Shown in pieces: positions 7,651 to 16,402 of a stretch of 64,000 nucleotides of DNA. The stretch is from Bacillus sp. T33-2 (GTDB lineage: Bacteria; Bacillota; Bacilli; Bacillales; Cytobacillaceae), in assembly GCF_002860205.1 (NCBI RefSeq), contig NZ_PGVB01000005.1, positions 124,001-188,000 on the forward strand. The letters run 5' to 3'. Position 1 is the stretch's first letter; each line of letters starts with the position of its first letter. The notes under the pieces were generated by a model. The model was given only the letters and a program-made list of their open reading frames with translations, ran no database searches and had not been told where the DNA came from. A program made the position numbers and the translations under genes.

Positions 7651-8478
7651 TTATGCTTGTTTTTTCTTGACTGGTGCCCTCTTTCTCTTTGCTGGTTCTT
7701 TTTTGGGTTTGGTCTTGTCGATCGATGCCTGGAGAGCTGCCATCAGGTCGGTTACATTGGATACCGGCTCTTTTTCAGCAGGCGTCACCAGCTCCTTTCC
7801 AGTTCGTTTTGCTTCGATCAATTCAATTAGTGCCGTCCGGTAATCATCCGTATATTTTGCCGGGTCAAATTTTGTTGTTAGCTGGTCAATGAGCATTACC
7901 GCTGTTTGAAGCTCTTTATCAGTCACTTTATCTTCAGCAGGAACATTGGGCACATCCAGCGCTTTCCGGACTTCATCAGGGTAGTGGATGGTTTCCATAA
8001 CAAGCGTATTCTCAAACACCCTGATGACCGCCAGCTGCTCTTTAGACCGGATGACAATTTTCGCAATGCCGACCCGCCCGGACTCGGCCATTGCTTTTCT
8101 AAGCAAGGAATACGCTTTCCCGCCACCCTCATTTGGGGACATATAGTACGCACGGCTAAAATAAATTGGATCAATTTCTTCCATTTTAACAAAGTCAATA
8201 ATTTCTACTGCCCGGTCTTCATTCTCTTTTTTTAATTTTTCAAGGTCTTCATCCTCCAGTACGACAAATTTTCCAGTTGTGTACTCATAAGCCCTTACAA
8301 TCTCTTCACTTTTTATTTCCACATCACACACCGGGCAAACCTTTTCATATTTAATCGGTGAATGGCATTTTTTATGGAGGTTCCTTAATTTTATATCCTT
8401 ATCCTCGGTTGCTGTATGGAGCTTAATGGGTATGTTGACCAGCCCAAAACTGATACTCCCTTTCCACATCGTGTGCAT
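7651..8478 (-). CDS. ku: Ku, non-homologous end-joining DNA end-binding protein
   Basis: 275-residue prokaryotic Ku, which forms a homodimeric ring on double-strand break ends and recruits LigD. The core starts at MHTMWKGSISFGLVNIPIKL and continues with LRNLHKKCHSPIKYEKVCPVCD, including the family cysteines. The C-terminus is a Lys/Arg-rich, alanine-proline tail for DNA binding. ATG 8478 is chosen because GGAG is 7 bases upstream; the ATG at 8484 is too close to it. It is divergent from ligD with 166 bases between. In B. subtilis the homologues (ykoV/ykoU) are expressed in the forespore under sigma-G and protect spore DNA. A sigma-G-like -10 (CAAATTA) is present upstream but weak. Confidence 0.95.
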   Translation of the reverse strand: MHTMWKGSISFGLVNIPIKLHTATEDKDIKLRNLHKKCHSPIKYEKVCPVCDVEIKSEEIVRAYEYTTGKFVVLEDEDLEKLKKENEDRAVEIIDFVKMEEIDPIYFSRAYYMSPNEGGGKAYSLLRKAMAESGRVGIAKIVIRSKEQLAVIRVFENTLVMETIHYPDEVRKALDVPNVPAEDKVTDKELQTAVMLIDQLTTKFDPAKYTDDYRTALIELIEAKRTGKELVTPAEKEPVSNVTDLMAALQASIDKTKPKKEPAKRKRAPVKKKQA

Positions 8479-8644
8479 GAACATTCTCCATTCTTTTTTT
8501 CTTAATTTGCTTTAAGAAATAACTTGCAATTCGTAAAAACTTTTGCCAGCCGAGTAGATTCTTCCTTGGTAAGGAAAACTATCAGAAAGCGGAATCGTCT
8601 TCACCGGTAAGTTTGATGCCAGACATTTGTAAAGGAGGGACAGA

Positions 8645-10486
8645 ATGAAGCCGATGCTGCCTACCCTCACATTCGACCCGCCAAGGGGAAGTGGCTGGAG
8701 GTATGAGGTGAAATATGATGGGTTCCGGGCGATTCTGGAGTGGGGATCCTACATCCGCCTTACGAGCAGGAATGGCAAGCCATTGCTCGGCCTGTTTCCT
8801 GAAATAGAACAATTTTTGCTTGCAAACGAAGCAAAATTCCATCCCTTGTTGCCGCTCAGCCTTGACGGAGAGCTTGTGGTCCTGGAGAACCCGTATAAGG
8901 CTAATTTTGGGACGTTGCAGGTGAGGGGCAGAATGCGTTCGAAGGATAGGATTGCCGAAAAAGCCCGGAATGCCCCGTGCACTCTCCTCATTTTTGACAT
9001 TCTGCAACTCAAGGGCAAGCCCCAGACTGCTTTCGATTATGAAACACGAAAGCGTACCCTGGAAACTGTTTTCCAGGCAGTTGAATTGCCCCTCCGGCCC
9101 GGTAAAGCCCAACAAAGCCTTGTCCAGATGATACCCTCCCATGACTCTCTTGACCCAGTTTGGGAGAAGGTGGTTCTCCATGACGGGGAAGGAATCGTCG
9201 CGAAAAGGCTGAGCAGCATCTGGGAGGAGGGAAAACGGGCGGAAACATGGGTTAAGTTGAAAAACTGGAAATATGTATCCTGCTTTGTCACCGCATATGA
9301 AAAGCCAAACGGGTATTTTTATGTATCTGTTTTCAAAAATAATGAACCCCATGTAATTGGCTCGGTGCTGTTTGGCTTCAAACCAGATGAAAAGCAGGCA
9401 TTGTATGAAACGATCAAAGGAAACAATACTGGCGAGGATGACCGCTTCATCCATGTGTCACCTGGCATCTGCCTTGATGTAAAATACCTTGAATTGTACG
9501 AGGACCAGCTAAGGGAGCCACATTTTCACCAGTTCCGGTTTGACCTCAAGGCAGAAGAATGTACGTTTGAGCGCTTTGTACAGCAGCAAAAAAACGTACC
9601 TGCAGACATTGAAATCACCAACCCGGACAAGCCTTTATGGGAATCTCCTGCTATTAAGAAAATAGACTATATACACTACCTCCGGGAAATTTCACCTTAT
9701 ATGCTGCCTTTTTTAAAGGACCGCTTATTGACAGTGATCCGTTATCCGCATGGGATGTTCGGGGAAGCCTTTTATCAAAAAAACTGCCCGGAATATGCCC
9801 CGGAATTTGTTCAAACCGAGGTTTCGGAAGGAATTGAGTATATTGTCTGCAACAATTTGAAGACCTTTATGTGGCTTGGCAACCAGGTTGCAGTTGAATT
9901 CCATATTCCGTTTCAATCAATCCAAAGCAAAGGCCCAAGCGAAATCGTCCTTGACCTTGACCCACCGTCCAAAAATGCTTTCAATCTGGCCATAAAAGCA
10001 GCACTGCTTATTAAAGATGTGCTCGATCAGCTGAAATTGATTTCTTTCATAAAGACATCGGGCAATAAGGGGCTGCAAGTGTACATACCCTTGCCTGAAA
10101 ATCGTTACTCCTTTGACGAAACTAGAATGTTCACTTCATTTGTGGCACAGTATTTGGTCTCCAACGATCCAGATTCTTTTACAATCGAGCGGATGAAGAA
10201 AAACCGCGGCAACCGGCTTTATGTCGATTATGTACAGCATGCGGAAGGGAAGACGATCATTTCTCCCTACTCTCCAAGGGGAAATAAGAATGCCACCGTT
10301 GCTGCACCCCTGTTCTGGGATGAAGTGAATGAACAGCTGACGATGGAGGCATTTCAAATCACAAATATTATTGAGCGTATTAATAAGAAGGGATGCCCGT
10401 TTCAACATTTTTTTACCGTAAAGGAAGAACAGAATTTCGATCCTGTCCTTGATTTCTTAAAGGGAAAGACGTCTTCCCTTCTGTAG
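8645..10486 (+). CDS. ligD: ATP-dependent DNA ligase LigD (ligase-polymerase)
   Basis: 613 residues, the same order and size as B. subtilis LigD/YkoU. The N-terminal ligase domain has the adenylated lysine in EVKYDG (K23) and further motifs DGELVV, EGIVAKR and WVKLK. From about residue 320 follows the primase-polymerase domain, with LTVIRYPHG, the metal-binding LDLDPP and SGNKGLQVYIPL. There is no nuclease (PE) domain. It seals breaks held by Ku after gap filling, favouring ribonucleotides. ATG 8645 has AAGGAGGGA at ideal spacing. A strong terminator follows. The long minus frame inside it (8582-9454) is a shadow. Confidence 0.95.
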   Translation: MKPMLPTLTFDPPRGSGWRYEVKYDGFRAILEWGSYIRLTSRNGKPLLGLFPEIEQFLLANEAKFHPLLPLSLDGELVVLENPYKANFGTLQVRGRMRSKDRIAEKARNAPCTLLIFDILQLKGKPQTAFDYETRKRTLETVFQAVELPLRPGKAQQSLVQMIPSHDSLDPVWEKVVLHDGEGIVAKRLSSIWEEGKRAETWVKLKNWKYVSCFVTAYEKPNGYFYVSVFKNNEPHVIGSVLFGFKPDEKQALYETIKGNNTGEDDRFIHVSPGICLDVKYLELYEDQLREPHFHQFRFDLKAEECTFERFVQQQKNVPADIEITNPDKPLWESPAIKKIDYIHYLREISPYMLPFLKDRLLTVIRYPHGMFGEAFYQKNCPEYAPEFVQTEVSEGIEYIVCNNLKTFMWLGNQVAVEFHIPFQSIQSKGPSEIVLDLDPPSKNAFNLAIKAALLIKDVLDQLKLISFIKTSGNKGLQVYIPLPENRYSFDETRMFTSFVAQYLVSNDPDSFTIERMKKNRGNRLYVDYVQHAEGKTIISPYSPRGNKNATVAAPLFWDEVNEQLTMEAFQITNIIERINKKGCPFQHFFTVKEEQNFDPVLDFLKGKTSSLL

Positions 10487-10490
10487 ACAA

Positions 10491-10520
10491 AAAAATTCCT
10501 GAATTGCTTCAGGAATTTTT
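10491..10520. terminator. bidirectional terminator between ligD and dapF
   Basis: A perfect stem AAATTCCTGA/TTCAGGAATTT flanked by A and T runs serves both convergent genes. Confidence 0.85.
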
Positions 10521-10525
10521 TCATT

Positions 10526-11515
10526 TTATCGTTTTAGGGCATCTTCCACTACTTTCTGTGCCTGCTTCTGTAATTGTTCATACTTTTCTTGTTCCTCGTA
10601 TTGGTCCTTTTCAAGTACTTCAAACAGCCCACTGCCTGGAGAAATGTCCGTTTTGACACGGGCAGCGTATAAATACGTGGCATTGCCGATCAAGTCGATT
10701 GTATAACGACCATCATGATTATGCACAACGCATTTGACCATTCCACCAGGGTTGTATACTTCAGTAGCTTCTTCGCCTTTGTTTTCCCCTGTCAGGCATG
10801 TCACCAGGCTTGAGGCAGACATCGCGGTTCCGCATGCATTCGTGAAACCGACACCCCGTTCAAACGTCCGGACATAGATTTTCCCTTTGTCCAAAATCTT
10901 AATGAAACTTACATTGACTCCATCGGGAAAAAACGGATTAGGCCTGTTTATACCCTCACTCAATTCCTTTTGCAGATCAGACGCAAGCACATCGCTATCA
11001 ACGATCGCCACAAGATGAGGGTTCGGCACAGCCACCGCCGTAAATAACAGGTCATCTGACAGTGCTGGAATTTTCTCGTTAATAAGTTTTTCCTGATCGA
11101 GGTTTAAAGGAACATCCTCAAGCCTGAATGATACAGGCGAAATTTCAACTTTGTATGTCGGGATTCCCGGGTAAATATCATTTTGTTTGCGGACTTGAAG
11201 ATCAGCCTTCATTGTCTCAATGACAGCTTCCTCGATCCCGAGCTTCTCACACACATATCTGCCTGCACAACGCAGCCCGTTGCCGCACATGGAAGCTTCG
11301 GAGCCGTCCGCATTGAACACACGCATTCTTCCGTCTGCTTTCCCACTTTTTAAAATGTATAGAATACCATCAGCCCCTAGAGAGCCGGTCCTGTCACAAA
11401 GAGATTTTGCAATGTTCGCGCGGTCGGACTCGGTAAAATTGTAATCGCGGTCCACTTCATCTATCAGCAAAAAATCATTGCCAGACCCATGGCATTTGAT
11501 CAAATCAATCAACAT
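10526..11515 (-). CDS. dapF: diaminopimelate epimerase, with C-terminal extension
   Basis: Converts LL- to meso-diaminopimelate for lysine and peptidoglycan synthesis. The two catalytic cysteines are in MCGNGLRC and NACGTAMSAS; the substrate loop KCHGSGNDF opens the protein. It has 329 residues, about 45 more than the usual 280. The extra part is a charged Gln/Glu/Lys tail (EKDQYEEQEKYEQLQKQAQK) likely to form a coiled coil. ATG 11515 is chosen, with GGAGG 8 bases upstream. A monocistronic unit, convergent with ligD. Confidence 0.9.
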   Translation of the reverse strand: MLIDLIKCHGSGNDFLLIDEVDRDYNFTESDRANIAKSLCDRTGSLGADGILYILKSGKADGRMRVFNADGSEASMCGNGLRCAGRYVCEKLGIEEAVIETMKADLQVRKQNDIYPGIPTYKVEISPVSFRLEDVPLNLDQEKLINEKIPALSDDLLFTAVAVPNPHLVAIVDSDVLASDLQKELSEGINRPNPFFPDGVNVSFIKILDKGKIYVRTFERGVGFTNACGTAMSASSLVTCLTGENKGEEATEVYNPGGMVKCVVHNHDGRYTIDLIGNATYLYAARVKTDISPGSGLFEVLEKDQYEEQEKYEQLQKQAQKVVEDALKR

Positions 11516-11617
11516 TATGGCAGCCTCCAAAAAAAGTTCGTTATAATAAAAGATGCCATAACTTTTCATTTTGTTCAATATTCAAGCACGATCATAAAGA
11601 GGTTAGGAGAAACCATT

Positions 11618-11887
11618 TTGTTGAGTGAACAATACCGGTTTAAATTTTTTATTGAGGATGTCGAGAATAATCTGTCTGGTGCCAATGAAAAAACAGCGAT
11701 TGTGACATCAATATTACTTTTTGAGCGGAAAGAAGTCTTCTCGGGAATCGTCCGGGTCCGCTTGAATGAATTTGGCATTTTCCCTGTAGCCGAGGATATC
11801 TCAGCATTTTCTGAACAGCTGTCCATACGGAGGGCCCTTGCTGCGGAAATAAGGAAATATATTAAACCGCAAAAACGGTTTTTATAG
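11618..11887 (+). CDS. small hypothetical protein
   Basis: 89 residues from TTG 11618 (TTAGGAG 8 bases upstream; a second in-frame TTG follows at once). The frame is open further upstream to 11489 but has no start signal. A TATAAT lies at 11542-11547. The protein is a compact alpha/beta-looking cytosolic chain with no cysteines, ending KPQKRFL. I do not recognise the family. It is divergent from dapF. Confidence 0.6.
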   Translation: MLSEQYRFKFFIEDVENNLSGANEKTAIVTSILLFERKEVFSGIVRVRLNEFGIFPVAEDISAFSEQLSIRRALAAEIRKYIKPQKRFL

Positions 11888-11930
11888 TCTTGCTTTGTGA
11901 TACAGAACTATTAAGTTGCCCATGCGCTGT

Positions 11931-12722
11931 TCAATGGTTCGAATACATATAATGCACAGCGATCGCTCCTATCACCGCCAGCTTTTCCTGCATGGAGATA
12001 TTTGGGTCAAATGTGAGTACGGGCATATTGGCATCCTTGAATTTTTTGCCCCATTCTACAGGCATCCATCCCTTTTGCAGGCGGGCTGCCGTTTTTCCAT
12101 TCTGTTTTGTAAAGTGGATATCAGTATACAAAGACGATTGGTCACACCTGCTTAATTCCACACCTTCACCCAACAATGCGATTCCGTTGTCTCCTTGTGC
12201 AGAGGCTCTCATTTGCCGGTAACGGCATATGGTTCTCTTTTTCATGTCCAATACGTTGACGGTTGATCCGTTAATTTTTAATTCTGTCACCAGATTCCCG
12301 TCTTTATCGTACAAACCGAATGTTTTGGGAATCAGTTTGTCGATAAAATAAGGCAAAATCCATCTTAAGCCAATGGGTTGTGCTTCTTTTACTTCACCGA
12401 CAAGGAGCCCGCCCGGTTCAAAAAGCAGCAGCCTTAAAGCAGGAGCCGGTGCAAAAGCAAGCAGCAAGTCATTATTGGCCAATAACTCTTTACTGTCAGT
12501 GCCCACATCTATAATCGATTCCTTAAATCGGTTTGAATACAGCAGATAACCGTGAAAATGGATGAAACTGAAGGCCAGGAATGGAATTAACAGCAGGAAC
12601 AGCGGCGGTTTCTCCGGCAAAAAGAGGCTTACAGCCAAAATCACTGCCAATATAATGACAGCTGCTGTGCATGCATTCAGGAATGTAACAGCTGTTTGCC
12701 TATAGTATTGTTGTATGCTCAT
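11931..12722 (-). CDS. membrane protein of unknown function
   Basis: 263 residues with two adjacent membrane segments near the N-terminus (residues 15-35 and 40-62), then a cytoplasmic domain of about 190 residues. That domain has repeated short beta-like segments such as LLVGEVKEAQ, FGLYDKDGNLV and NVLDMKKRTICRY, faintly like a scramblase/LURP beta-barrel. This is only an impression. ATG 12722 has AAGGAG 8 bases upstream. No operon partner. Confidence 0.7.
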   Translation of the reverse strand: MSIQQYYRQTAVTFLNACTAAVIILAVILAVSLFLPEKPPLFLLLIPFLAFSFIHFHGYLLYSNRFKESIIDVGTDSKELLANNDLLLAFAPAPALRLLLFEPGGLLVGEVKEAQPIGLRWILPYFIDKLIPKTFGLYDKDGNLVTELKINGSTVNVLDMKKRTICRYRQMRASAQGDNGIALLGEGVELSRCDQSSLYTDIHFTKQNGKTAARLQKGWMPVEWGKKFKDANMPVLTFDPNISMQEKLAVIGAIAVHYMYSNH

Positions 12723-12874
12723 ATTATTTGCTCCTTAATGTGTTCTCTATTAATCACTTCCATTCTATTAATTTAAGCAGTAATTCATTCTTAAATATCA
12801 AAGGTTTTGCATGAATTATAGATGGCGTTTGTGTTGTTGCGGGAATATAAAGAATATGAATGGGAAAATGAAAT

Positions 12875-12908
12875 AAGGCCGGATTTCACACAGAATTCCG
12901 GACCTTTG
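12875..12908 (-). terminator. terminator of the patatin-like gene
   Basis: The stem AAGGTCCGGAATT/GATTCCGGCCTT-like AAGGNCCGGA pairing is followed on the minus strand by TTATTTCATTTT, 38 bases after the gene stop. Confidence 0.55.
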
Positions 12909-12945
12909 TAAGCAAAGTGAATATTAGATTTCGAATCATAGAGTG

Positions 12946-13791
12946 TTATAATGCTGCGAGTGCCGTTACATACTTCTTTGCGTCCTCATACCCTTGAAGG
13001 TACAATTTTTCCAGTTTTTCAGGATTGCGTTCCATCCGGCCGACTTCAAGCGGTTGGGAAGGCCTGATCACTAGCACATCCCCTTTTTCCTCTTGTTCCA
13101 CAATATACTTGATCGTTTCATTATAGAGTTTATAGCGGGCAGCCAATGCTTTTTGCAGCCCTATATATTGTGGGTATTTTCTTTTTACGAGGAACTGGAG
13201 TTTGGAAGGTTTTTTAACATAGCCTTCATTCCTTGTCAGGATGACAACATTTTTCCGGTTCCCGTCCAGTTGCGCCTTTTTGAGCGGAACCGGGTCACTG
13301 ATGCCTCCATCAAGCAAAATCCTGTCGCGGTAATGGATTTCTGGCGCGATAAACGGCAAAGAACTAGACGCCTTTAAAACGGTCAGCAGGTCGTTACCGT
13401 ATTCTTTTTTTCCAAAGTAAACAGGATCGCCCGTCTTGCAATCGGTCGTCCCAACAACAAGTTCAGTTGGGTTTTCATTGAATGCATCATAATGATAGGG
13501 CACCAGCTTATTGGGAATCTCATCAAAAATAAAATCCATGCCAAAAAACTGGCGGGACTGGAAATAGTTTTTCCATGATATGTAACGGGGATCAGAAACA
13601 TAATCGATGTTAACCGTGCGGTTTCTCCCTTTTTGTTTTGAAAGATACGACGCAGCATTGCAGGCTCCGGCAGAAACACCTATAACGTATGGAAAAAAAA
13701 TCTCCTTCTCCAAAAAATACTCCAGGATGCCTGCTGTATAAACCCCGCGCATCCCTCCCCCTTCAAGTACGAGACCAGCATTAACAGTCAC
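12946..13791 (-). CDS. patatin-like phospholipase
   Basis: A 281-residue serine hydrolase of the YjjU/RssA-like patatin group. The glycine-rich oxyanion loop is EGGGMRGVY (residues 10-18), the nucleophile elbow is GVSAG (about 39-43) and the catalytic aspartate is in LLDGGISDPVP. Expected to deacylate lipids; no signal peptide, so cytoplasmic. The start is GTG 13791 after GGAGAGGGTGA. A single-gene unit with its own terminator. Confidence 0.87.
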   Translation of the reverse strand: MTVNAGLVLEGGGMRGVYTAGILEYFLEKEIFFPYVIGVSAGACNAASYLSKQKGRNRTVNIDYVSDPRYISWKNYFQSRQFFGMDFIFDEIPNKLVPYHYDAFNENPTELVVGTTDCKTGDPVYFGKKEYGNDLLTVLKASSSLPFIAPEIHYRDRILLDGGISDPVPLKKAQLDGNRKNVVILTRNEGYVKKPSKLQFLVKRKYPQYIGLQKALAARYKLYNETIKYIVEQEEKGDVLVIRPSQPLEVGRMERNPEKLEKLYLQGYEDAKKYVTALAAL

Positions 13792-13913
13792 ACTAAGGTC
13801 ACCCTCTCCTGGCAGACAGCTTTATCAAAATTATTTTAACATAGGTGTGAAAAAAATCACTGTGTTCTGCTCCGGCTGCCTGGTTCATGGTTTAAACCTG
13901 CATGGACACCTGT

Positions 13914-14693
13914 TCATCCTGCCAATTCTTTTTTGCGGAGAACTGCAGCACATAATCCCAGCAGCAAGACGGTTCCACCAGTAACTGCCATAGCTGATGC
14001 CAGCGTATGATCGGGAAGCTCGCCAGAAACCAACAGTTTTCCGGCGTAATTGTTTAACAGCCCAGGGCTCCATTCCATCAAGTGCGGCAATGAACCGCTT
14101 ATAATGGTTAGAATGACGATAGTGGCAATTGACGTAACTCCTGCTGCGCCAGGCTGTTTAAACAGCCCGCTGAAAAAAACGGTTATTTTGAGGATGAAAC
14201 AAAACCAGACAGCGATCACAGCCAGAGAACTAAAAAAGTTCTCGGCAGGTATATTTTCAAACAAGACCCCTGTATAATACCAGCTCGAAAGAGAGCTGAG
14301 CAGCAGTGATAACAGCAGCAGAACGAGTGATGCAGCCCATTTGGCGGTAATGTAAGAAGCATATGAGACAGGTTTCACCAGGATTAATTCGGCTACGCCG
14401 CTTTTCCTTTCACCGGCGATTATACCTGCCGAAGTCAGCACGACAATCAAAATCCCCAACGTATTAAATTGTTCCATGCTCATCAGCATGACTTCGGCGG
14501 CCGATGGCTTGGGAATGTCGATGACGGTCCCTTCTGGAAGCCCTCCGAGAGAATCAATGATTTGTGGCATGTAGTAAGTTGACAGCGGATCCATGACGCC
14601 AAGGAGAATAAACGTGGCCGGCACCCATATCCATTTGAAATTCCTTGCCTTTTCAAGAACCTCTTTTTGAAAAAGCGTATTCCATTGCCTCAT
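13914..14693 (-). CDS. yxlG: ABC-2 type permease (YxlG-like)
   Basis: 259 residues with six predicted membrane helices and the ABC-2 motif AGIIAGERKSGVAELILVKPVSY, which fits permeases that pair with the ATPase encoded upstream. Its start overlaps that gene's stop by 4 bases. Order and types match B. subtilis yxlE-yxlF-yxlG, whose products restrain the sigma factor SigY. The transported substrate is unknown. Confidence 0.8.
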   Translation of the reverse strand: MRQWNTLFQKEVLEKARNFKWIWVPATFILLGVMDPLSTYYMPQIIDSLGGLPEGTVIDIPKPSAAEVMLMSMEQFNTLGILIVVLTSAGIIAGERKSGVAELILVKPVSYASYITAKWAASLVLLLLSLLLSSLSSWYYTGVLFENIPAENFFSSLAVIAVWFCFILKITVFFSGLFKQPGAAGVTSIATIVILTIISGSLPHLMEWSPGLLNNYAGKLLVSGELPDHTLASAMAVTGGTVLLLGLCAAVLRKKELAG

Positions 14694-15601
14694 TTTTGCA
14701 CCACCTTCATAAAGACGTCCTCAAGATTCATAGTGCTGAGTTGAAAGCGGATGAGCGGCCAATTTTTCCTCGCCGCTTCCTGCAGGATGACATGTTTCAC
14801 CAATTCAACATCTTTCGCAAAGATGCTTGCACTGTTCCCTTCTGCCACTACGTTTTCAATCGCGTCCTGGCAGGGCAAATCATCGATATAGAAGCTCGCA
14901 TTTTTATGGAAAACAAGATCAATTTTTGAATGCTTATATTTTTCACGAAGCTGGTCCATCGTTCCTTTCTCCACGATCATCCCATTATGAAGGAACAGTA
15001 TGTCATCACACACTTCTTCCGCATCATTTAAAAAATGGGTCGAAAAAAGGACGGTTGCCTCTTTTTTCAGCAGGTCTATCAAATCAAGGACCTCTCGCCG
15101 CCCAAGGGGATCGAGAGCAGATACAGGCTCATCAAGCGTCACCAGTTTAGGGCGGTGGATGATCGCCTGGGCAATACCGAGCCGCTGCTTCATTCCGCCG
15201 GAATACTTGCCGATCCTCCTGTTTTGGGCTTCGCCAATCCCGACAAGCTCCAGCAATGCCGCCGTCCTTGATTTTGACTGGCCTCCCGAAAGGCCGGCGA
15301 GCTTGCCGACATGCTCCAGGAATTCGCGTCCTGTCATCCAATCATGAAAAACAGGGTGCGGGGGCAGATAACCAATGAATTTGCGTATATCCTCACCTTC
15401 CCGTGACCCATCAAAAACAATCTTTCCGGATGTCGGCGCGAACAAGCCGGACAACATTCTTAAAGTGGTTGTCTTTCCCGCCCCGTTCGGACCGATGAGC
15501 GCAATGCCTCTGCCTTTTTCAAGTTGAAATGTAATCCCTTTTATGATTTTCGTTTGCTGAAAGCTTTTTTCAAGTCCTTGGACTGTGACAAGTGGCATCA
15601 C
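14690..15601 (-). CDS. yxlF: ABC transporter ATP-binding protein (YxlF-like)
   Basis: 303 residues. Walker A GPNGAGKTT, Q-loop region YLPPHP, signature YSGGMKQR, Walker B LVTLDEP and the H-loop STHFLNDAEE are all intact. It energises the YxlG-like permease. The start is GTG 15601 or ATG 15598; AAGGAG fits either, and both overlap the upstream stop (GTGATG). Middle gene of a tightly overlapped three-gene operon. Confidence 0.87.
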   Translation of the reverse strand: MMPLVTVQGLEKSFQQTKIIKGITFQLEKGRGIALIGPNGAGKTTTLRMLSGLFAPTSGKIVFDGSREGEDIRKFIGYLPPHPVFHDWMTGREFLEHVGKLAGLSGGQSKSRTAALLELVGIGEAQNRRIGKYSGGMKQRLGIAQAIIHRPKLVTLDEPVSALDPLGRREVLDLIDLLKKEATVLFSTHFLNDAEEVCDDILFLHNGMIVEKGTMDQLREKYKHSKIDLVFHKNASFYIDDLPCQDAIENVVAEGNSASIFAKDVELVKHVILQEAARKNWPLIRFQLSTMNLEDVFMKVVQK

Positions 15602-15798
15602 TCACTTCTCCTTCTTACCACGAAATAAAGAATCGGCCCGATAATGTTGATGAAAATGATAATCAGGAACCACAGCCATTTCGGACCGTTCGTATTCCCG
15701 TTCCTCACCAGGTCAACTAATGAAAGTACAAGAAGAATGAATTGTATGACGAGGACCGGTGCAATCAAGGCCCAATTGATGCTTTCAAACAAGTCCAT
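15598..15798 (-). CDS. yxlE: PLDc_N-domain small membrane protein (YxlE-like)
   Basis: 66 residues, two membrane segments with the PLDc_N pattern (LVDLVRNG, KWLWFLIIIFINIIGPILYFVVRR). First gene of the yxlEFG-like operon. In B. subtilis YxlD/YxlE act as a negative regulator of SigY, but no sigY, yxlC or yxlD gene is visible upstream here, so the target is open. Confidence 0.8.
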   Translation of the reverse strand: MDLFESINWALIAPVLVIQFILLVLSLVDLVRNGNTNGPKWLWFLIIIFINIIGPILYFVVRRRSE

Positions 15799-15871
15799 TT
15801 TACTCTCCCCCTAAACTGTTCGTCTATTTCGATGATAAGACGCACTACTCATTTATTTCGTTTATAAAAAA

Positions 15872-15898
15872 CAAAAAAAATCCCCCAGCCGGGAGATG
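15872..15898 (-). terminator. terminator of the DUF4870 gene
   Basis: The stem ATCTCCC/GGGGGAT with a 4-base loop is followed on the minus strand by a run of eight T. Confidence 0.75.
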
Positions 15899-15913
15899 AG
15901 CGGAATTGTCATT

Positions 15914-16234
15914 TTATAGTAAACGGAAAATAAATGGGATGCGGTATTCTTTTCCCTCATAAGCTTTTATTGCACCAATAACAGTAAACACAATTGCGGC
16001 TATGCCAAGGATGCTTAACATGAAAATACCAACCAGGACCAGGACTAAAATCGAGCTTATAATGGCATAAACCGTATAAGAGATTAGGAAGTTAAAATAC
16101 TCCCTGCCATGATAATCGATATAACTCGACTCATCCTTCTTCACCAGCCAGATGACCAGCGGCCCGATGAATGCCGTAAAAAAGCTGATCCCATAAATCG
16201 CTGCGGCAAGCAGTCTTTCTTCATTTTTAACCAT
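15914..16234 (-). CDS. DUF4870 (Tic20-like) membrane protein
   Basis: 106 residues with three membrane segments and the DUF4870 hallmarks: an N-terminal AAAIYGISFFTAFIGPLVIWL helix, then HGREYFNFLISY, then a C-terminal AIKAYEGKEYRIPF. ATG 16234 is chosen with GGGGGAAG upstream; the open extension to 16309 has no site. Upstream of the yxlEFG-like genes but separated by its own terminator. Confidence 0.8.
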   Translation of the reverse strand: MVKNEERLLAAAIYGISFFTAFIGPLVIWLVKKDESSYIDYHGREYFNFLISYTVYAIISSILVLVLVGIFMLSILGIAAIVFTVIGAIKAYEGKEYRIPFIFRLL

Positions 16235-16402
16235 GTTTTCTTCCCCCATAATTTTATTTCTATTTATGTTTACGATTAAGGTTATAAAAGGTTTCAATTC
16301 CCCTTTCACTCATATGAAAAATGCGTGCACAACAGTGAGACAATCTGAGTCTTATCTGTTTTTTCTCTACTACAATCATACAATACAAGGATAGGTACGA
16401 AA

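Noticed and set aside
8582-9454. 290-codon minus-strand ORF over ligD
   Set aside because: Antisense to well conserved ligase motifs; no ribosome binding site and no domain. A shadow ORF.
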